Assembly (NCBI RefSeq): GCF_010731535.1
Contig: NZ_AP022581.1
Coordinates: forward strand, 1,054,001-1,118,000
DNA: 64,000 bases
Direction: 5' to 3'
Source of the DNA: Mycobacterium lacus
GTDB lineage: Bacteria; Actinomycetota; Actinomycetes; Mycobacteriales; Mycobacteriaceae
Part shown: positions 50,384 to 58,841 of the stretch, in pieces
Layout: each line of letters starts with the position of its first letter
Numbering within the stretch: position 1 is the first letter of the stretch
Translations under genes and position numbers: made by a program
Notes under the pieces: model-generated
What the model saw: only the letters and a program-made list of their open reading frames with translations
Told to the model about the DNA's origin: nothing
Databases searched by the model: none

Positions 50384-51492
50384 CCCTTCGGCAGTCCGAG
50401 CAGCCGCTCGGCGATGATGTTGCGCTGAACCTCGGATGTTCCCCCGTAGATCGTCGCGGCCAGTGCGTCCTGACGTTCGAAGAGCAGGTCCGGGTTGCCG
50501 GCCGAACCGGGGCCCGCTGCGACGGCACTTAGTTCCCAAACACGTTGCAGTGTAACCGATCCCATCAGCTTCAGGATGGCGGCCTCCGGACTGGGCCGGC
50601 CGGCGAGCTCGTTGGCCAGGGCGCGGTATCCGGTGGCCCGTAGCGCTTCCGCGTCGGCGAGCAGCGAGCCGAGCTCGGTGTAGATGTCCTCGCGGTCGCG
50701 GGCATGACCGCCGCGCACGGAGTCGAGCCCGCGGTTGATCTCGACCCAATTCATAATCCAGATCATCTGGCGCTCATGGTGCAACGACGACAACGCTACG
50801 TTCCAGCCGCCGCCCAGTGGCCCCAAGAGGTTCTCCAGCGGAATCTCGACGTCGTCGAGGAAAACCTCGCAGAACGTTTCGTCGGACGCCGACGCCATCC
50901 GGATGGGTTCGATCCGCACACCGTGCGAGCGCAGGTCCAGGATCAGGCAGGAGATGCCGCGGTGCTTCGGCGCGTCCGGATCGGTGCGGGCATACAGGGT
51001 GCACCACCGCGAGAGGTGCGCCTGGGTGGTCCAGATCTTGTGCCCGTTGACGCGGAAGACATCCCCGTCGCGCTCGGCGCGGGTACGCAGGCTAGCGAAA
51101 TCCGAGCCGGCCTCGGGCTCCGACATGCCCAGGGCCCACCATTCGTCGCCGCGGAGCAGGGGGACCAGCAGGCGGTCGATCTGCGCGGGCGTCCCGAACT
51201 GGCGGATGCCGGGTGCGACGACGTTGGGACCGGCGATGTTGGGAAGTTTGGGCGCCGACCGCATCGCTGCCTCGAGCCGGATTTCCATCGCGTCGCGCAA
51301 GCCGAGTGATCGGCCCCCGTGCTCGGGCGGCCAGGTGGGCTGTAGCCAGCCGGCCTCGAAAGCCATCCGCTGATACTCTCGCCGCAGCGCGAGATCCCAA
51401 CGGTACCGGGGGTATTGCTGGTAATAGTCGGTGGGCAGAAAGTCGGTCAACCACGCGCCGAACTCCTCGATAACGGGGACCGCCGTCGTCAT
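50380..51492 (-). CDS. Acyl-CoA dehydrogenase, long alpha-type subunit (pair 4)
   Basis: 370 residues with WPPEHGGRSLGLRDAMEI, FAD motif GMSEPEAGSDFASLRTRA, HKIWTTQAHLSRWCTLYART, and the end IYGGTSEVQRNIIAERLLGLPKG. Similar to the neighbour at 49214 but not the same. Its short partner (51489-52541) overlaps upstream by four bases. Substrate unknown. Confidence 0.9.
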   Translation of the reverse strand: MTTAVPVIEEFGAWLTDFLPTDYYQQYPRYRWDLALRREYQRMAFEAGWLQPTWPPEHGGRSLGLRDAMEIRLEAAMRSAPKLPNIAGPNVVAPGIRQFGTPAQIDRLLVPLLRGDEWWALGMSEPEAGSDFASLRTRAERDGDVFRVNGHKIWTTQAHLSRWCTLYARTDPDAPKHRGISCLILDLRSHGVRIEPIRMASASDETFCEVFLDDVEIPLENLLGPLGGGWNVALSSLHHERQMIWIMNWVEINRGLDSVRGGHARDREDIYTELGSLLADAEALRATGYRALANELAGRPSPEAAILKLMGSVTLQRVWELSAVAAGPGSAGNPDLLFERQDALAATIYGGTSEVQRNIIAERLLGLPKG

Positions 51493-52541
51493 GCCGCGCC
51501 TCCCACGAACCGGCGGCCCACGGCGTGGTAGAGCGCTCGACAGTCGCCCAGCAACGCGGCGCCCTGCCAGGCGTGCCGGACGTAGAGGTGGATGTCGTGC
51601 TCCCAGGTCTGCGCCAGCGCCCCGTGCACTTGGACCGCGGTACGCGCACAGTTGGCCGCCGCGTCACCGGCCGCAGCCTTGGCCAATGCCGCGGCGGTCC
51701 ACGCATCGGGACGGGCCGCCGCCGCGTAGGTGAGGCTGCGGGCGCGCTCCAGGCCCACGTAGTTATCCGCCAGGGCGTGTTTGATCCCTTGGAATGCGCC
51801 GATCGGTGTGCCGAACTGGCGCCGCGACTTGGCATGCTCGACCGAGCGGAACAGGGCGGCGCGGGCCACTCCCACCAGGTCGGCGGCGGCGGCGATCATC
51901 GGCGCCGTCAAGGCCGACTCGATGCCGTCGATGGGCGCGGTGGCCACGGGTTTGGTGTCGATCTCGACGTCGGCCACGGGTTGCGCGGGGTCGGTGGACT
52001 CAGTCGCCAGGACGGTCACACCGTCGCCAAAGCGTGCCACCGCGGCCACCGGTCCGTCGCCGGACGTGGCCAAAGTGACGATCAGCTCGGCACGAGACAG
52101 GTTGGGGACCGCGACCGCGCGTCCGCGCAAGCGTCCCTCCCGCAGCGTCATCGGGGCTCCCGGCAGCCGACTCCCCGGCGGATGGACCGCCAGGGTGGCA
52201 ACGACACCCCCGGCGATGTCGGCGAGCACCGACTCAAGCCCGGAGCCGCAGGCACGCGCGACACCCGCTGCCAGGCCGACGCTGCTCAACAAGGGGATGG
52301 GCGCGATCGCGGCGCCACATTCCTCGAGGACCACCGCCAGCTCGACCGGTCCGTAGTCGCCGGTCAAGTCGGGTGCCGCGAGTTCCGTCCAGCCGAGGTC
52401 CACGACAGTCTTCCACAGAGTGCGCCACCGCCCCGGATCGGTCATCGCTTGGCGGGCGGCGTCGGGCGGACACTCGGCACGCAGGGTGTCGCGCACGCTG
52501 TCGCGCAGCGCCAGCTGCTCCGAAGTCAGACCGACGTCCAT
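51489..52541 (-). CDS. Acyl-CoA dehydrogenase, short beta-type subunit (pair 4)
   Basis: 350 residues. First gene of the five-gene operon. Helical domains present (GVARAALFRSVEHAKSRRQFGTPIG, TAVQVHGALAQTWEHDIHLYVRHAWQG), TEP motif absent (TLAVHPPGSRLPGAPMTL). ATG at 52541 with AGAGG upstream; the longer frame to 53126 runs antisense to the LLM gene and was rejected. Divergent from the LLM gene around a GATAGT palindrome. Confidence 0.88.
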   Translation of the reverse strand: MDVGLTSEQLALRDSVRDTLRAECPPDAARQAMTDPGRWRTLWKTVVDLGWTELAAPDLTGDYGPVELAVVLEECGAAIAPIPLLSSVGLAAGVARACGSGLESVLADIAGGVVATLAVHPPGSRLPGAPMTLREGRLRGRAVAVPNLSRAELIVTLATSGDGPVAAVARFGDGVTVLATESTDPAQPVADVEIDTKPVATAPIDGIESALTAPMIAAAADLVGVARAALFRSVEHAKSRRQFGTPIGAFQGIKHALADNYVGLERARSLTYAAAARPDAWTAAALAKAAAGDAAANCARTAVQVHGALAQTWEHDIHLYVRHAWQGAALLGDCRALYHAVGRRFVGGAA

Positions 52542-52561
52542 AAGACCTCTAACATAATTAA

Positions 52562-52575
52562 GATAGTAAACTATC
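52562..52575. promoter_or_regulatory. GATAGT-AA-ACTATC operator in a divergent promoter
   Basis: A perfect 6-2-6 inverted repeat between the FadE operon (minus) and the LLM gene (plus), only six bases before the LLM ATG. The surrounding 30 bases are AT-rich. A repressor bound here would control both directions. Confidence 0.55.
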
Positions 52576-52580
52576 GATGC

Positions 52581-53441
52581 ATGGTCGAGTGGTATCTGTT
52601 CCTGCCCCAGGTGCGGTTGTCGGTGGCCGACATCGCGGAGCGTGCGCGCCACGCCGAGGCCAATGGCTTCGACGGAATGGCGTTCATCGATCACCTCGAG
52701 GCGCCCGGGCTGCCCGATGAAAGCATTTGGGAGGCAATGGGCATCGCCACCTGGGTGGCGGCCAAGACGAAGCGGCTGCGGATCGGCCATCTCGTGCTCT
52801 GCGACGCGTTTCGGCATCCGGCCGTGCTCGCCAAGCAGGCTGTCACGCTGTCGGTGGCGTCCGAGGGCAGGTTCGACCTCGGCCTCGGAGCGGGATCTTG
52901 GCCCGGCGAGTTCACCAGATTCGATGTCGGCCAGCCGGATCCGATTGCCCGGGTCGAGCAATTGGCGCGCCACCTGGCCTTGATCAAGCAGTATTGGGGC
53001 GACGGGGAGCACGGGCAGGTTCCCCGGCCGGCGCATCTGATACCGCTGGTCCTCGGTGGCAGCGGACGCAGGATGATGGAACTTGTTCGTAAATACGCGG
53101 ATTGGTGGAACCTGCAGGCGAACCACATCGACCGGCTACCCCGGCTGGCCGCCGCGGCGGGAACCGCACGGGTCTCGGTCCAGCAGATGGTGGGCTTCGT
53201 CCGGTCGGGCGGCGATCCCAGGGCCGTGCGCGAGCTGAGCACCCGGCGGTTCGGCTACCTGGGGTCGGGGCTGGTCTGCGGCGACGCCGACGAGTTGGTT
53301 GCGCACTTCGCGGGCCTGGCCGCCCAGCGGGTCGAGCGCTTCTACGTGTGGTTCGCCGATTTCGCCGTCCCGGATTCCTTGCACGAGTTCGGCGAATCGG
53401 TGATCAAGGCGTTCCCTGGCGCCGGCGGCGGGCTTCGGTAG
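52581..53441 (+). CDS. Luciferase-like (LLM) F420-dependent-type oxidoreductase
   Basis: 286 residues, TIM-barrel LLM protein: MAFIDHLEAPGLPDESIWEA, RLRIGHLVLCDAFRHPA, and RFDLGLGAGSWPGEF are typical. The ATG lies six bases downstream of the palindrome, so a very short or leaderless transcript is possible. F420 as cofactor is the usual case in mycobacteria but cannot be proved from sequence. Its last 38 bases overlap the convergent SDR gene. Confidence 0.88.
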   Translation: MVEWYLFLPQVRLSVADIAERARHAEANGFDGMAFIDHLEAPGLPDESIWEAMGIATWVAAKTKRLRIGHLVLCDAFRHPAVLAKQAVTLSVASEGRFDLGLGAGSWPGEFTRFDVGQPDPIARVEQLARHLALIKQYWGDGEHGQVPRPAHLIPLVLGGSGRRMMELVRKYADWWNLQANHIDRLPRLAAAAGTARVSVQQMVGFVRSGGDPRAVRELSTRRFGYLGSGLVCGDADELVAHFAGLAAQRVERFYVWFADFAVPDSLHEFGESVIKAFPGAGGGLR

Positions 53442-54129
53442 GCACAATCGGCGGCCGTGCGAAGGGACCGCGTTGCACGGCGCTCAGCCGGATCTCCGGC
53501 AGGTCGACCGAGGGGTCGACGGTGTCCAGCCAGGCGACCGCCTCGGCGATGTCCGACACCTGGATCGCGTGCATCTCGAACGGAACGTCTTGCAGCATCT
53601 CGGTTTCCACCGGCCCCGGCGTCACGAGATGAACGCTGATGCCGTCACGGTCGACTTCGAGCGCCAGTGCGCGGGCGAACGCGTTCATGCCCGCCTTCGA
53701 CGCGGAGTAGGCGGTGCGGGCCATCATCGGCTCGTGTGCCGCGGACGACGAGATGAACACCAGCCGGGAACCCGCCCGCATCCGGGGCAGCACCGCGGAG
53801 GTCACCACAAAGCAGGAGTCGAGGTTGGCCGACAGGATCGTTCGCCACTGCTCGAATGTCTGCTTGCGGGCGTAGGTTCCGCCGAGCGTACCCGCCGCAT
53901 GAACCACGAGGTCGACCGCCTCGAGTGGGGTTAGCGCAGCGGAGAATCCGGCCGGGTCGGACGCGTCGGCCACGATGTGGCGCGCGCCGATCTCATCGGC
54001 CGCCGCCCGCAACGGACCCGCGCGCCGCGCCAGCAGCACCACGTCATAGCCGAGCTCGCACAGCTTGCGGCCGCACGCTTTTCCAATCCCGCCGCTGCCG
54101 CCGGTGACCAGCGCGCTTCTGGCGTTCAA
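53404..54129 (-). CDS. Short-chain dehydrogenase/reductase
   Basis: 241 residues. Cofactor loop VTGGSGGIGKACG, Arg pair in LLARRAG (NADP preference likely), catalytic Ser in ISSSAAHEP and Tyr/Lys in AYSASKAGMNAF. TTG start at 54129 overlaps the GntR stop as TTGA, so it is translated with that regulator. Ends inside the convergent LLM gene. Confidence 0.88.
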   Translation of the reverse strand: MNARSALVTGGSGGIGKACGRKLCELGYDVVLLARRAGPLRAAADEIGARHIVADASDPAGFSAALTPLEAVDLVVHAAGTLGGTYARKQTFEQWRTILSANLDSCFVVTSAVLPRMRAGSRLVFISSSAAHEPMMARTAYSASKAGMNAFARALALEVDRDGISVHLVTPGPVETEMLQDVPFEMHAIQVSDIAEAVAWLDTVDPSVDLPEIRLSAVQRGPFARPPIVPTEARRRRQGTP

Positions 54130-54947
54130 GGGTGCCGGATATCCCGCGGACGTGACAATGCTTGCGGCGACAGCGCATAGATCCGCTGATCGGGTTTGCC
54201 GGACAACACGTAGGTCTGGGTGTCGGCGAGGTGGCGGGCCGCGATCCGGCGGGCCCGGTCGACGTCACCGTCCGCGATTGTCTCGGCCAGCTTGATGTGC
54301 GTGTTGAGCACGGCGCGCCGCTTGGCCAGCGACGGGTAGGTGCCGCGCGCCGAGCTCTCGTCGGCCCACTGCCGCTCATGGCTGGTCCACAGCGACTCCA
54401 GGCTGCCGACGACCGCGATGATGGTGTGGTTGCCGCAGCCGCGGACGACGAGATCGTGGAATTGACGGCCGATTTCGGTGAAGAGCCGACCGTCGTCGAG
54501 GTGCTCGGCCATGGATTCGTTGACCTGCTTGAGTTCCGGCACCAGGGTGTTCGCGCGGTCGGGCCGTTGGGCCGCCAGCGCGGCGCAGGCGGGCTCGAGC
54601 TCCCGCAACGCCGCGCCCAGGTCGGCGACGGCGACGGCCTCGCTCTGCAACAGCAGGCCGAGCATGTAGGCGGCACTGGCCTTCGCCGGTGCGTGCACGA
54701 CGGCGCCGCCGCGGTTGCCCCGCCGGACCGAGACCAAGCCCTCGGTTTCCAAGATCCGCAGCGCTTCCCGCAGCGAGACCAGGCTGACGTTGAACTGTTC
54801 GACGAGCACCTCCTGGCGTGGCAAGAGATCGCCGTCGGCAAGCTCGCCGTCGATGATCTGGCGACGCAGTTCGTCGGCTACGATTTCGGCGATCCTCGGC
54901 GCCGACAATCGGCGACGGGCGTCGGGGCCAACTCCCAGGGCGGTCAT
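54126..54947 (-). CDS. GntR family regulator (FCD/FadR-type)
   Basis: 273 residues. Winged helix at about 20-85 (LLPRQEVLVEQFNVSLVSLREALRIL, SVRRGNRGGAVV) and an FCD domain (EIGRQFHDLVVRGCGNHTI, LNTHIKLAETI). Divergent from the double CoA-transferase with 35 AT-rich bases between. Co-transcribed with an SDR. Likely represses one or both directions until a pathway acid is present. Confidence 0.9.
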   Translation of the reverse strand: MTALGVGPDARRRLSAPRIAEIVADELRRQIIDGELADGDLLPRQEVLVEQFNVSLVSLREALRILETEGLVSVRRGNRGGAVVHAPAKASAAYMLGLLLQSEAVAVADLGAALRELEPACAALAAQRPDRANTLVPELKQVNESMAEHLDDGRLFTEIGRQFHDLVVRGCGNHTIIAVVGSLESLWTSHERQWADESSARGTYPSLAKRRAVLNTHIKLAETIADGDVDRARRIAARHLADTQTYVLSGKPDQRIYALSPQALSRPRDIRHP

Positions 54948-54982
54948 CCGATTATTTTAGCAGTAATGGTATAAATAGCCGG

Positions 54983-57370
54983 GTGAGTCGCGGGTCCGAG
55001 AGCCGGCCGACGCCGCTGGACGGATTACGTGTCGTCGAGATCAGCGACCGGATAGCCGGCGGCTACTGCGGCAAGCTCTTGGTCGATGCCGGCGCCCAGG
55101 TGCGCAAAATCGAACCGCTGCACGGAGATTCGTTGCGGCGGTTCTCCGCCACCTGTTCGCGGATTCCGCAGGGTCAACCCTCGCCGTTGTACTGCTACCT
55201 CAACGCGGGTAAGCGCAGCCTGACCTGCTCGCTGGATTCGCAGCGATGTCGTGCCGAACTCGCCGCGGCCGACGTCGTGATCGTCACCGCCGGACGGTCG
55301 CGGGCGGCGCAACTCGGGGTCGATCCGCAGCGGTTGCTGACCGACTCGCCGCGGGTGATCGTCGTCACCATCTCCGACTTCGGCTGGACCGGTCCCTATG
55401 CCGATCGCGCAGCCACCGAGTTCACGCTGCAGGCATGGGCGGGCTCGCCTGGCTTCCGAGGTGACCCCGCCGGGCCGCCCATCTCGATCGGCGGCGACCT
55501 GGGGGAGTACATGGGCGGGGCGTTCGCCGCGTTCGGTGCGCTGGCCGTGCGCCGCCGCGTCGAGCACGGCGGCCCGGGCGAACATCTGGACCTGTCCATG
55601 CTCGAGGCGATGACCCTGATGCAGAGCAGCGAATGGCTGCACTCTCAGCTGCTGCGGGTCCCTCCGGTCCGCCGCACCCTCGAGGTCCCCTCGATCGAGC
55701 CGGCCAGGGACGGTTACGTCGGGATCACCATGGTCACCGGTCAGCAGTGGCTCGACTTCGCCGCGATGGTCGAATGCCCACGGTTAGCGGAGATTCCCCA
55801 GCTGCGTTTCCAGATCGGCCGCTGGGAATACCGCGACCTCATCCGCGAGCTGATCGGGCCCTGGATGGCCGCACGGACCGTCGACGAGATCGTCGCGCTG
55901 GGCGAGCTCTTCCGGCTGCCGATCGCGGCGTTGGGCAATGGCGCGACGATCCCGGACATGGACTACGTGACCGAGCGCGCGGTGTTCGTCCGCAACCCCG
56001 CGGGCTTTCGTCAGCCACGCCCACCGTGGTTGATGTCGCGGTGCGCGCCGGCCCCGGTGCGCGGCACGGCAGCGCCGGGTGAGGCCAACGACGAGTCCCC
56101 CTGGCGGAAAAGCCAACCCGAACGGGAGCCCGCGCCGCCGGGGTTGCCGCTACAGGGCGTTCGCATCCTCGACCTGACCGCGTTCTGGGCCGGGCCGGCC
56201 GCCACCCACCTGCTCGCCGCGTTCGGCGCCGACGTCGTCAAGGTGGAGTCGATCCAGCGGCCCGACGGCATCCGCTACTCCGGCGGCATGCGCACCGACG
56301 TGGACGACTGGTGGGAGTACGGCTGGGTGTTCCACGCGATGAACACCAACAAGCGTTCGGTCACACTGGATTTGGGCTCTGGCGAGGGACGCCGGTTGTT
56401 CCTTTCTCTGGCCGCTGGTGCCGACGTGGTCATCGAGAACTTCTCGCCGCGAGTGATGGACCACTTCGGGCTCACCGCCGACGTGCTGCTGGAGGTGAAC
56501 CCGAAACTCGTCGTCGCCCGGATGCCCGCGTTCGGGCTGGAAGGTCCGTGGCGCGAGCGTGTCGGATTCGCGCCCACCATGGAGCAGATCGGCGGCCTGG
56601 CCTGGGTGACCGGACTACCCGACGCTCCGCCGGTGCCGCCGCGCGGTGCCTGTGATCCGCTGGCCGGGGTGCACGCCGCGTTCGCCGTGCTGGCCGCGTT
56701 GCAGTTCGCCGAGCGCACCGGATCGGGCCAGCTGGTCGAGCTGCCGATGGTCGAAACAGTGTTGAACGTCACCGCAATTCAGCCGATCGAGCACGAGGTG
56801 TTCGGGATAACGCTAGGCCGGCGGGGCAACCGCGGTCATGGCCTGGCCATCCAGAACATCTACCGCTGCGCCGGCCCGGACGACGAGTGGATCGCGGTCG
56901 CGGTGCATGACGACCGGCAGTGGCAGGCGCTGGTTGTGGTGATGGATCGGCCCTCTTGGTGCGACGAGGGCATGTCGACCGTCGCCGGGCGGCGGGAGCG
57001 CGCCGACGAGATCGACGGTCACCTGGGGGACTGGTTCGCCGGGCAGCCCCTTGAATCGACGGTGGAGCGCCTGGCCGGCGCGGGTATCCCGGTGGCGCCC
57101 GTCGTCTCGCCGTCGCTGGTGACCGAGGACCCGCAACTGCGCGATCGAGGGTTCTTCGAGGCGCTGGACCACCCCCGCACCGGCGTCGGCCTGTATCCCA
57201 CTCCGCCGTTCGCCAAGCTGGCCGGCCAGGACAGGTGGCTGATGCGCCCGCCTCCGACGCTCGGCGAACACAATGGGGAGATACTGCGCGAAAGATGCGG
57301 GCTCACCGAGGACGAACTCGCTCGCCTGGCGGTCATCGAGGTGATTGGGACCCGTCCGAAGGGTTTGTAG
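54983..57370 (+). CDS. Tandem family III CoA-transferase (two CaiB/BaiF domains)
   Basis: 795 residues, twice normal. Domain 1 is about 10-370 (LRVVEISDRIAGGYCGKLL; possible catalytic Asp in SIGGDLGEYMGG). Domain 2 is about 385-790 (VRILDLTAFWAGPAATHLL, RGACDPLAGVHAAFA with Asp, RCGLTEDELARL end). The frame is unbroken, so this is a natural fusion equivalent to a CoA-transferase dimer. GTG start at 54983. It would activate an acid of the pathway without ATP. Confidence 0.92.
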   Translation: MSRGSESRPTPLDGLRVVEISDRIAGGYCGKLLVDAGAQVRKIEPLHGDSLRRFSATCSRIPQGQPSPLYCYLNAGKRSLTCSLDSQRCRAELAAADVVIVTAGRSRAAQLGVDPQRLLTDSPRVIVVTISDFGWTGPYADRAATEFTLQAWAGSPGFRGDPAGPPISIGGDLGEYMGGAFAAFGALAVRRRVEHGGPGEHLDLSMLEAMTLMQSSEWLHSQLLRVPPVRRTLEVPSIEPARDGYVGITMVTGQQWLDFAAMVECPRLAEIPQLRFQIGRWEYRDLIRELIGPWMAARTVDEIVALGELFRLPIAALGNGATIPDMDYVTERAVFVRNPAGFRQPRPPWLMSRCAPAPVRGTAAPGEANDESPWRKSQPEREPAPPGLPLQGVRILDLTAFWAGPAATHLLAAFGADVVKVESIQRPDGIRYSGGMRTDVDDWWEYGWVFHAMNTNKRSVTLDLGSGEGRRLFLSLAAGADVVIENFSPRVMDHFGLTADVLLEVNPKLVVARMPAFGLEGPWRERVGFAPTMEQIGGLAWVTGLPDAPPVPPRGACDPLAGVHAAFAVLAALQFAERTGSGQLVELPMVETVLNVTAIQPIEHEVFGITLGRRGNRGHGLAIQNIYRCAGPDDEWIAVAVHDDRQWQALVVVMDRPSWCDEGMSTVAGRRERADEIDGHLGDWFAGQPLESTVERLAGAGIPVAPVVSPSLVTEDPQLRDRGFFEALDHPRTGVGLYPTPPFAKLAGQDRWLMRPPPTLGEHNGEILRERCGLTEDELARLAVIEVIGTRPKGL

Positions 57371-57384
57371 GAGGGCAATGCAGC

Positions 57385-57525
57385 GTGACCGTCGATGAGA
57401 CCCTGTGCGAGGCCAACGGGTTGGGCGACGCCGCATCGTCGGCGATTGTGAATCCTGCGACGGGACGCGCCGACGGGCCGTCGTGTGGTTCACTCTCGGC
57501 GCGGCGCCGACGACCCTGGGGGTGA
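57385..57525 (+). pseudogene. Possible ferredoxin N-terminal remnant
   Basis: A 46-codon frame with a GGAGGG site before GTG. It begins VTVDETLCEANGLGD, resembling the first residues of 3Fe-4S ferredoxins that serve P450s (V-x-V-D-x-x-x-C-x-A-x-G), but the remaining cluster cysteines are lost and the frame ends in Arg-rich sequence. Probably a fragment left by a deletion; weakly supported. Confidence 0.4.
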
Positions 57526-57634
57526 GGTCGTGCCGGAAGAGCGGCCTGGTGCGCGGCAAGTCGGCAAACAGCTCGTCGGGAAAACCATTGCGCCACAAGG
57601 CGAAATCGGAGAGATCCACTGTGGCAGCCGTCAT
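57518..57634 (-). pseudogene. Cytochrome P450 5' remnant
   Basis: ATG at 57634 has a strong GGAGGACAGG site. The first 39 residues (VDLSDFALWRNGFPDELFAD, PLFRHDLTP) match the N-terminus of a P450, after which the similarity stops and the rest of the gene (heme region) is missing. It points towards the ferredoxin-like remnant on the opposite strand, so a deletion joined two gene ends here. Confidence 0.6.
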
Positions 57635-57677
57635 CGGCACCTGTCCTCCGGCCAACGGTTGACGTGTAATCATTAAA

Positions 57678-57690
57678 ATAGTAACAATAA
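57678..57690 (+). promoter_or_regulatory. ATAGTAACAATAA element before the Rieske oxygenase
   Basis: 12 of 13 bases are shared with 62418-62430, which precedes a second (dead) Rieske gene. Located about 50 bases before the start chosen for 57742-58830. Candidate regulator site or part of the promoter. Confidence 0.4.
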
Positions 57691-57741
57691 CAATTGCGGG
57701 CGAACGTCTCGATGGTCGACCGGGGAACGGAGAGCTCAGCC

Positions 57742-58830
57742 ATGGATCCGTCGGAAGGCGAGTTCGGGCAGGCCGGCATCGCGCTGTCGACGTACCGTTT
57801 CCCGACGGGCTGGTTCATCGTCGCCTTCGCATCCGACCTCGCCGCGGGTCAGGTCAAGCGAGCGCACTACTTCGGTGAGGAGCTGGTTCTGTTTCGCACC
57901 GCCTCGGGCCGGGTGCACGTGCTGGACGCCTACTGTCAACACCTCGGCGCCAACCTGGGCGTCGGCGGTGCCGTGGAAGGTGAGGAAATCGTCTGTCCCT
58001 GGCACGGCTGGCACTGGCGCGGTGATGGCACCAATGCCCTGATCCCCTACAGCAAGATCGGCTGCAAGACCAACGTCCGCATCCGTGCCTACCCGAGCAT
58101 CCAGTGGTACGGCTTCATCCTGGCCTGGCACGAGCGTCACGGCCGCGCGCCGTACTGGCAGCCACCGGTGCTGCCCGAGCTGGAGACCGGCGAATACTAC
58201 CCGCTGCACCCGCACACCCAAATGCTCAATCGGGTCAAGGTGCACCCGCAAATGATCGTCGAGAACGCCGCCGACCCGTATCACGTTCAGTACGTGCACA
58301 AGGCCGCCAGCCCCGCGACCACGGCATCGTTCGAGGTTTCGGGCTACCACCTGCACGCCACCGTCAACGCCCATTTCGGCGGCGGCCGCGCGTCGACCTG
58401 GTTGACGCCGAACGGACCGGTCGACGCCAAGATTGTCTACGACAACTACTCACTAGGACTGGGACTGGTTCGCTTCCCCAGCGAGCTGGTGGCCACCGTC
58501 CAGGTCACCGGGCAGACACCGGTCGACGAGGACTACACCGACTACTTCTATGCCCAGGCTTCGGTGCGCGAGCCCGGCGACACCGGCGACGTGCCCACTG
58601 GCCGAGCCGCCAAGTTCCTGGCGCTGCAGCAAGAGGTCATCAAACAGGACTTCTTCACCTGGGAGAACATGAAATACCTGGAAAGGCCGAACCTGGCGCC
58701 CGAAGAGGCACACGATTATGCCGCCCTGCGTCGCTGGGCGCATCGCTTCTACCCAGGCCCGCAACCCTCGCCCGCAGACTTCGGATACACCGCCGACGGT
58801 CAGCCCGACCCGGCGGCCGCCAAAGCTTGA
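57742..58830 (+). CDS. Rieske [2Fe-2S] non-heme iron oxygenase (KshA-like)
   Basis: 362 residues. Rieske cluster ligands Cys65-x-His67 and Cys85-x2-His88 (AYCQHLGANLG, CPWHGWHW). Mononuclear iron site NAADPYHVQYVH (Asp178, His181, His186). The family includes 3-ketosteroid 9-alpha-hydroxylase KshA; the exact substrate here is not shown. The ATG at 57742 has GGAG upstream, while earlier in-frame starts (57694 TTG, 57712 ATG) lack sites. No reductase gene is nearby. Followed by FadD, SnoaL-like and MaoC-like genes. Confidence 0.92.
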   Translation: MDPSEGEFGQAGIALSTYRFPTGWFIVAFASDLAAGQVKRAHYFGEELVLFRTASGRVHVLDAYCQHLGANLGVGGAVEGEEIVCPWHGWHWRGDGTNALIPYSKIGCKTNVRIRAYPSIQWYGFILAWHERHGRAPYWQPPVLPELETGEYYPLHPHTQMLNRVKVHPQMIVENAADPYHVQYVHKAASPATTASFEVSGYHLHATVNAHFGGGRASTWLTPNGPVDAKIVYDNYSLGLGLVRFPSELVATVQVTGQTPVDEDYTDYFYAQASVREPGDTGDVPTGRAAKFLALQQEVIKQDFFTWENMKYLERPNLAPEEAHDYAALRRWAHRFYPGPQPSPADFGYTADGQPDPAAAKA

Positions 58831-58841
58831 CTGGCAGCCCA

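Noticed and set aside
51525..52580. Upstream extension of the LLM frame through the FadE gene
   Set aside because: Antisense to a conserved FadE; LLM similarity begins at 52581.
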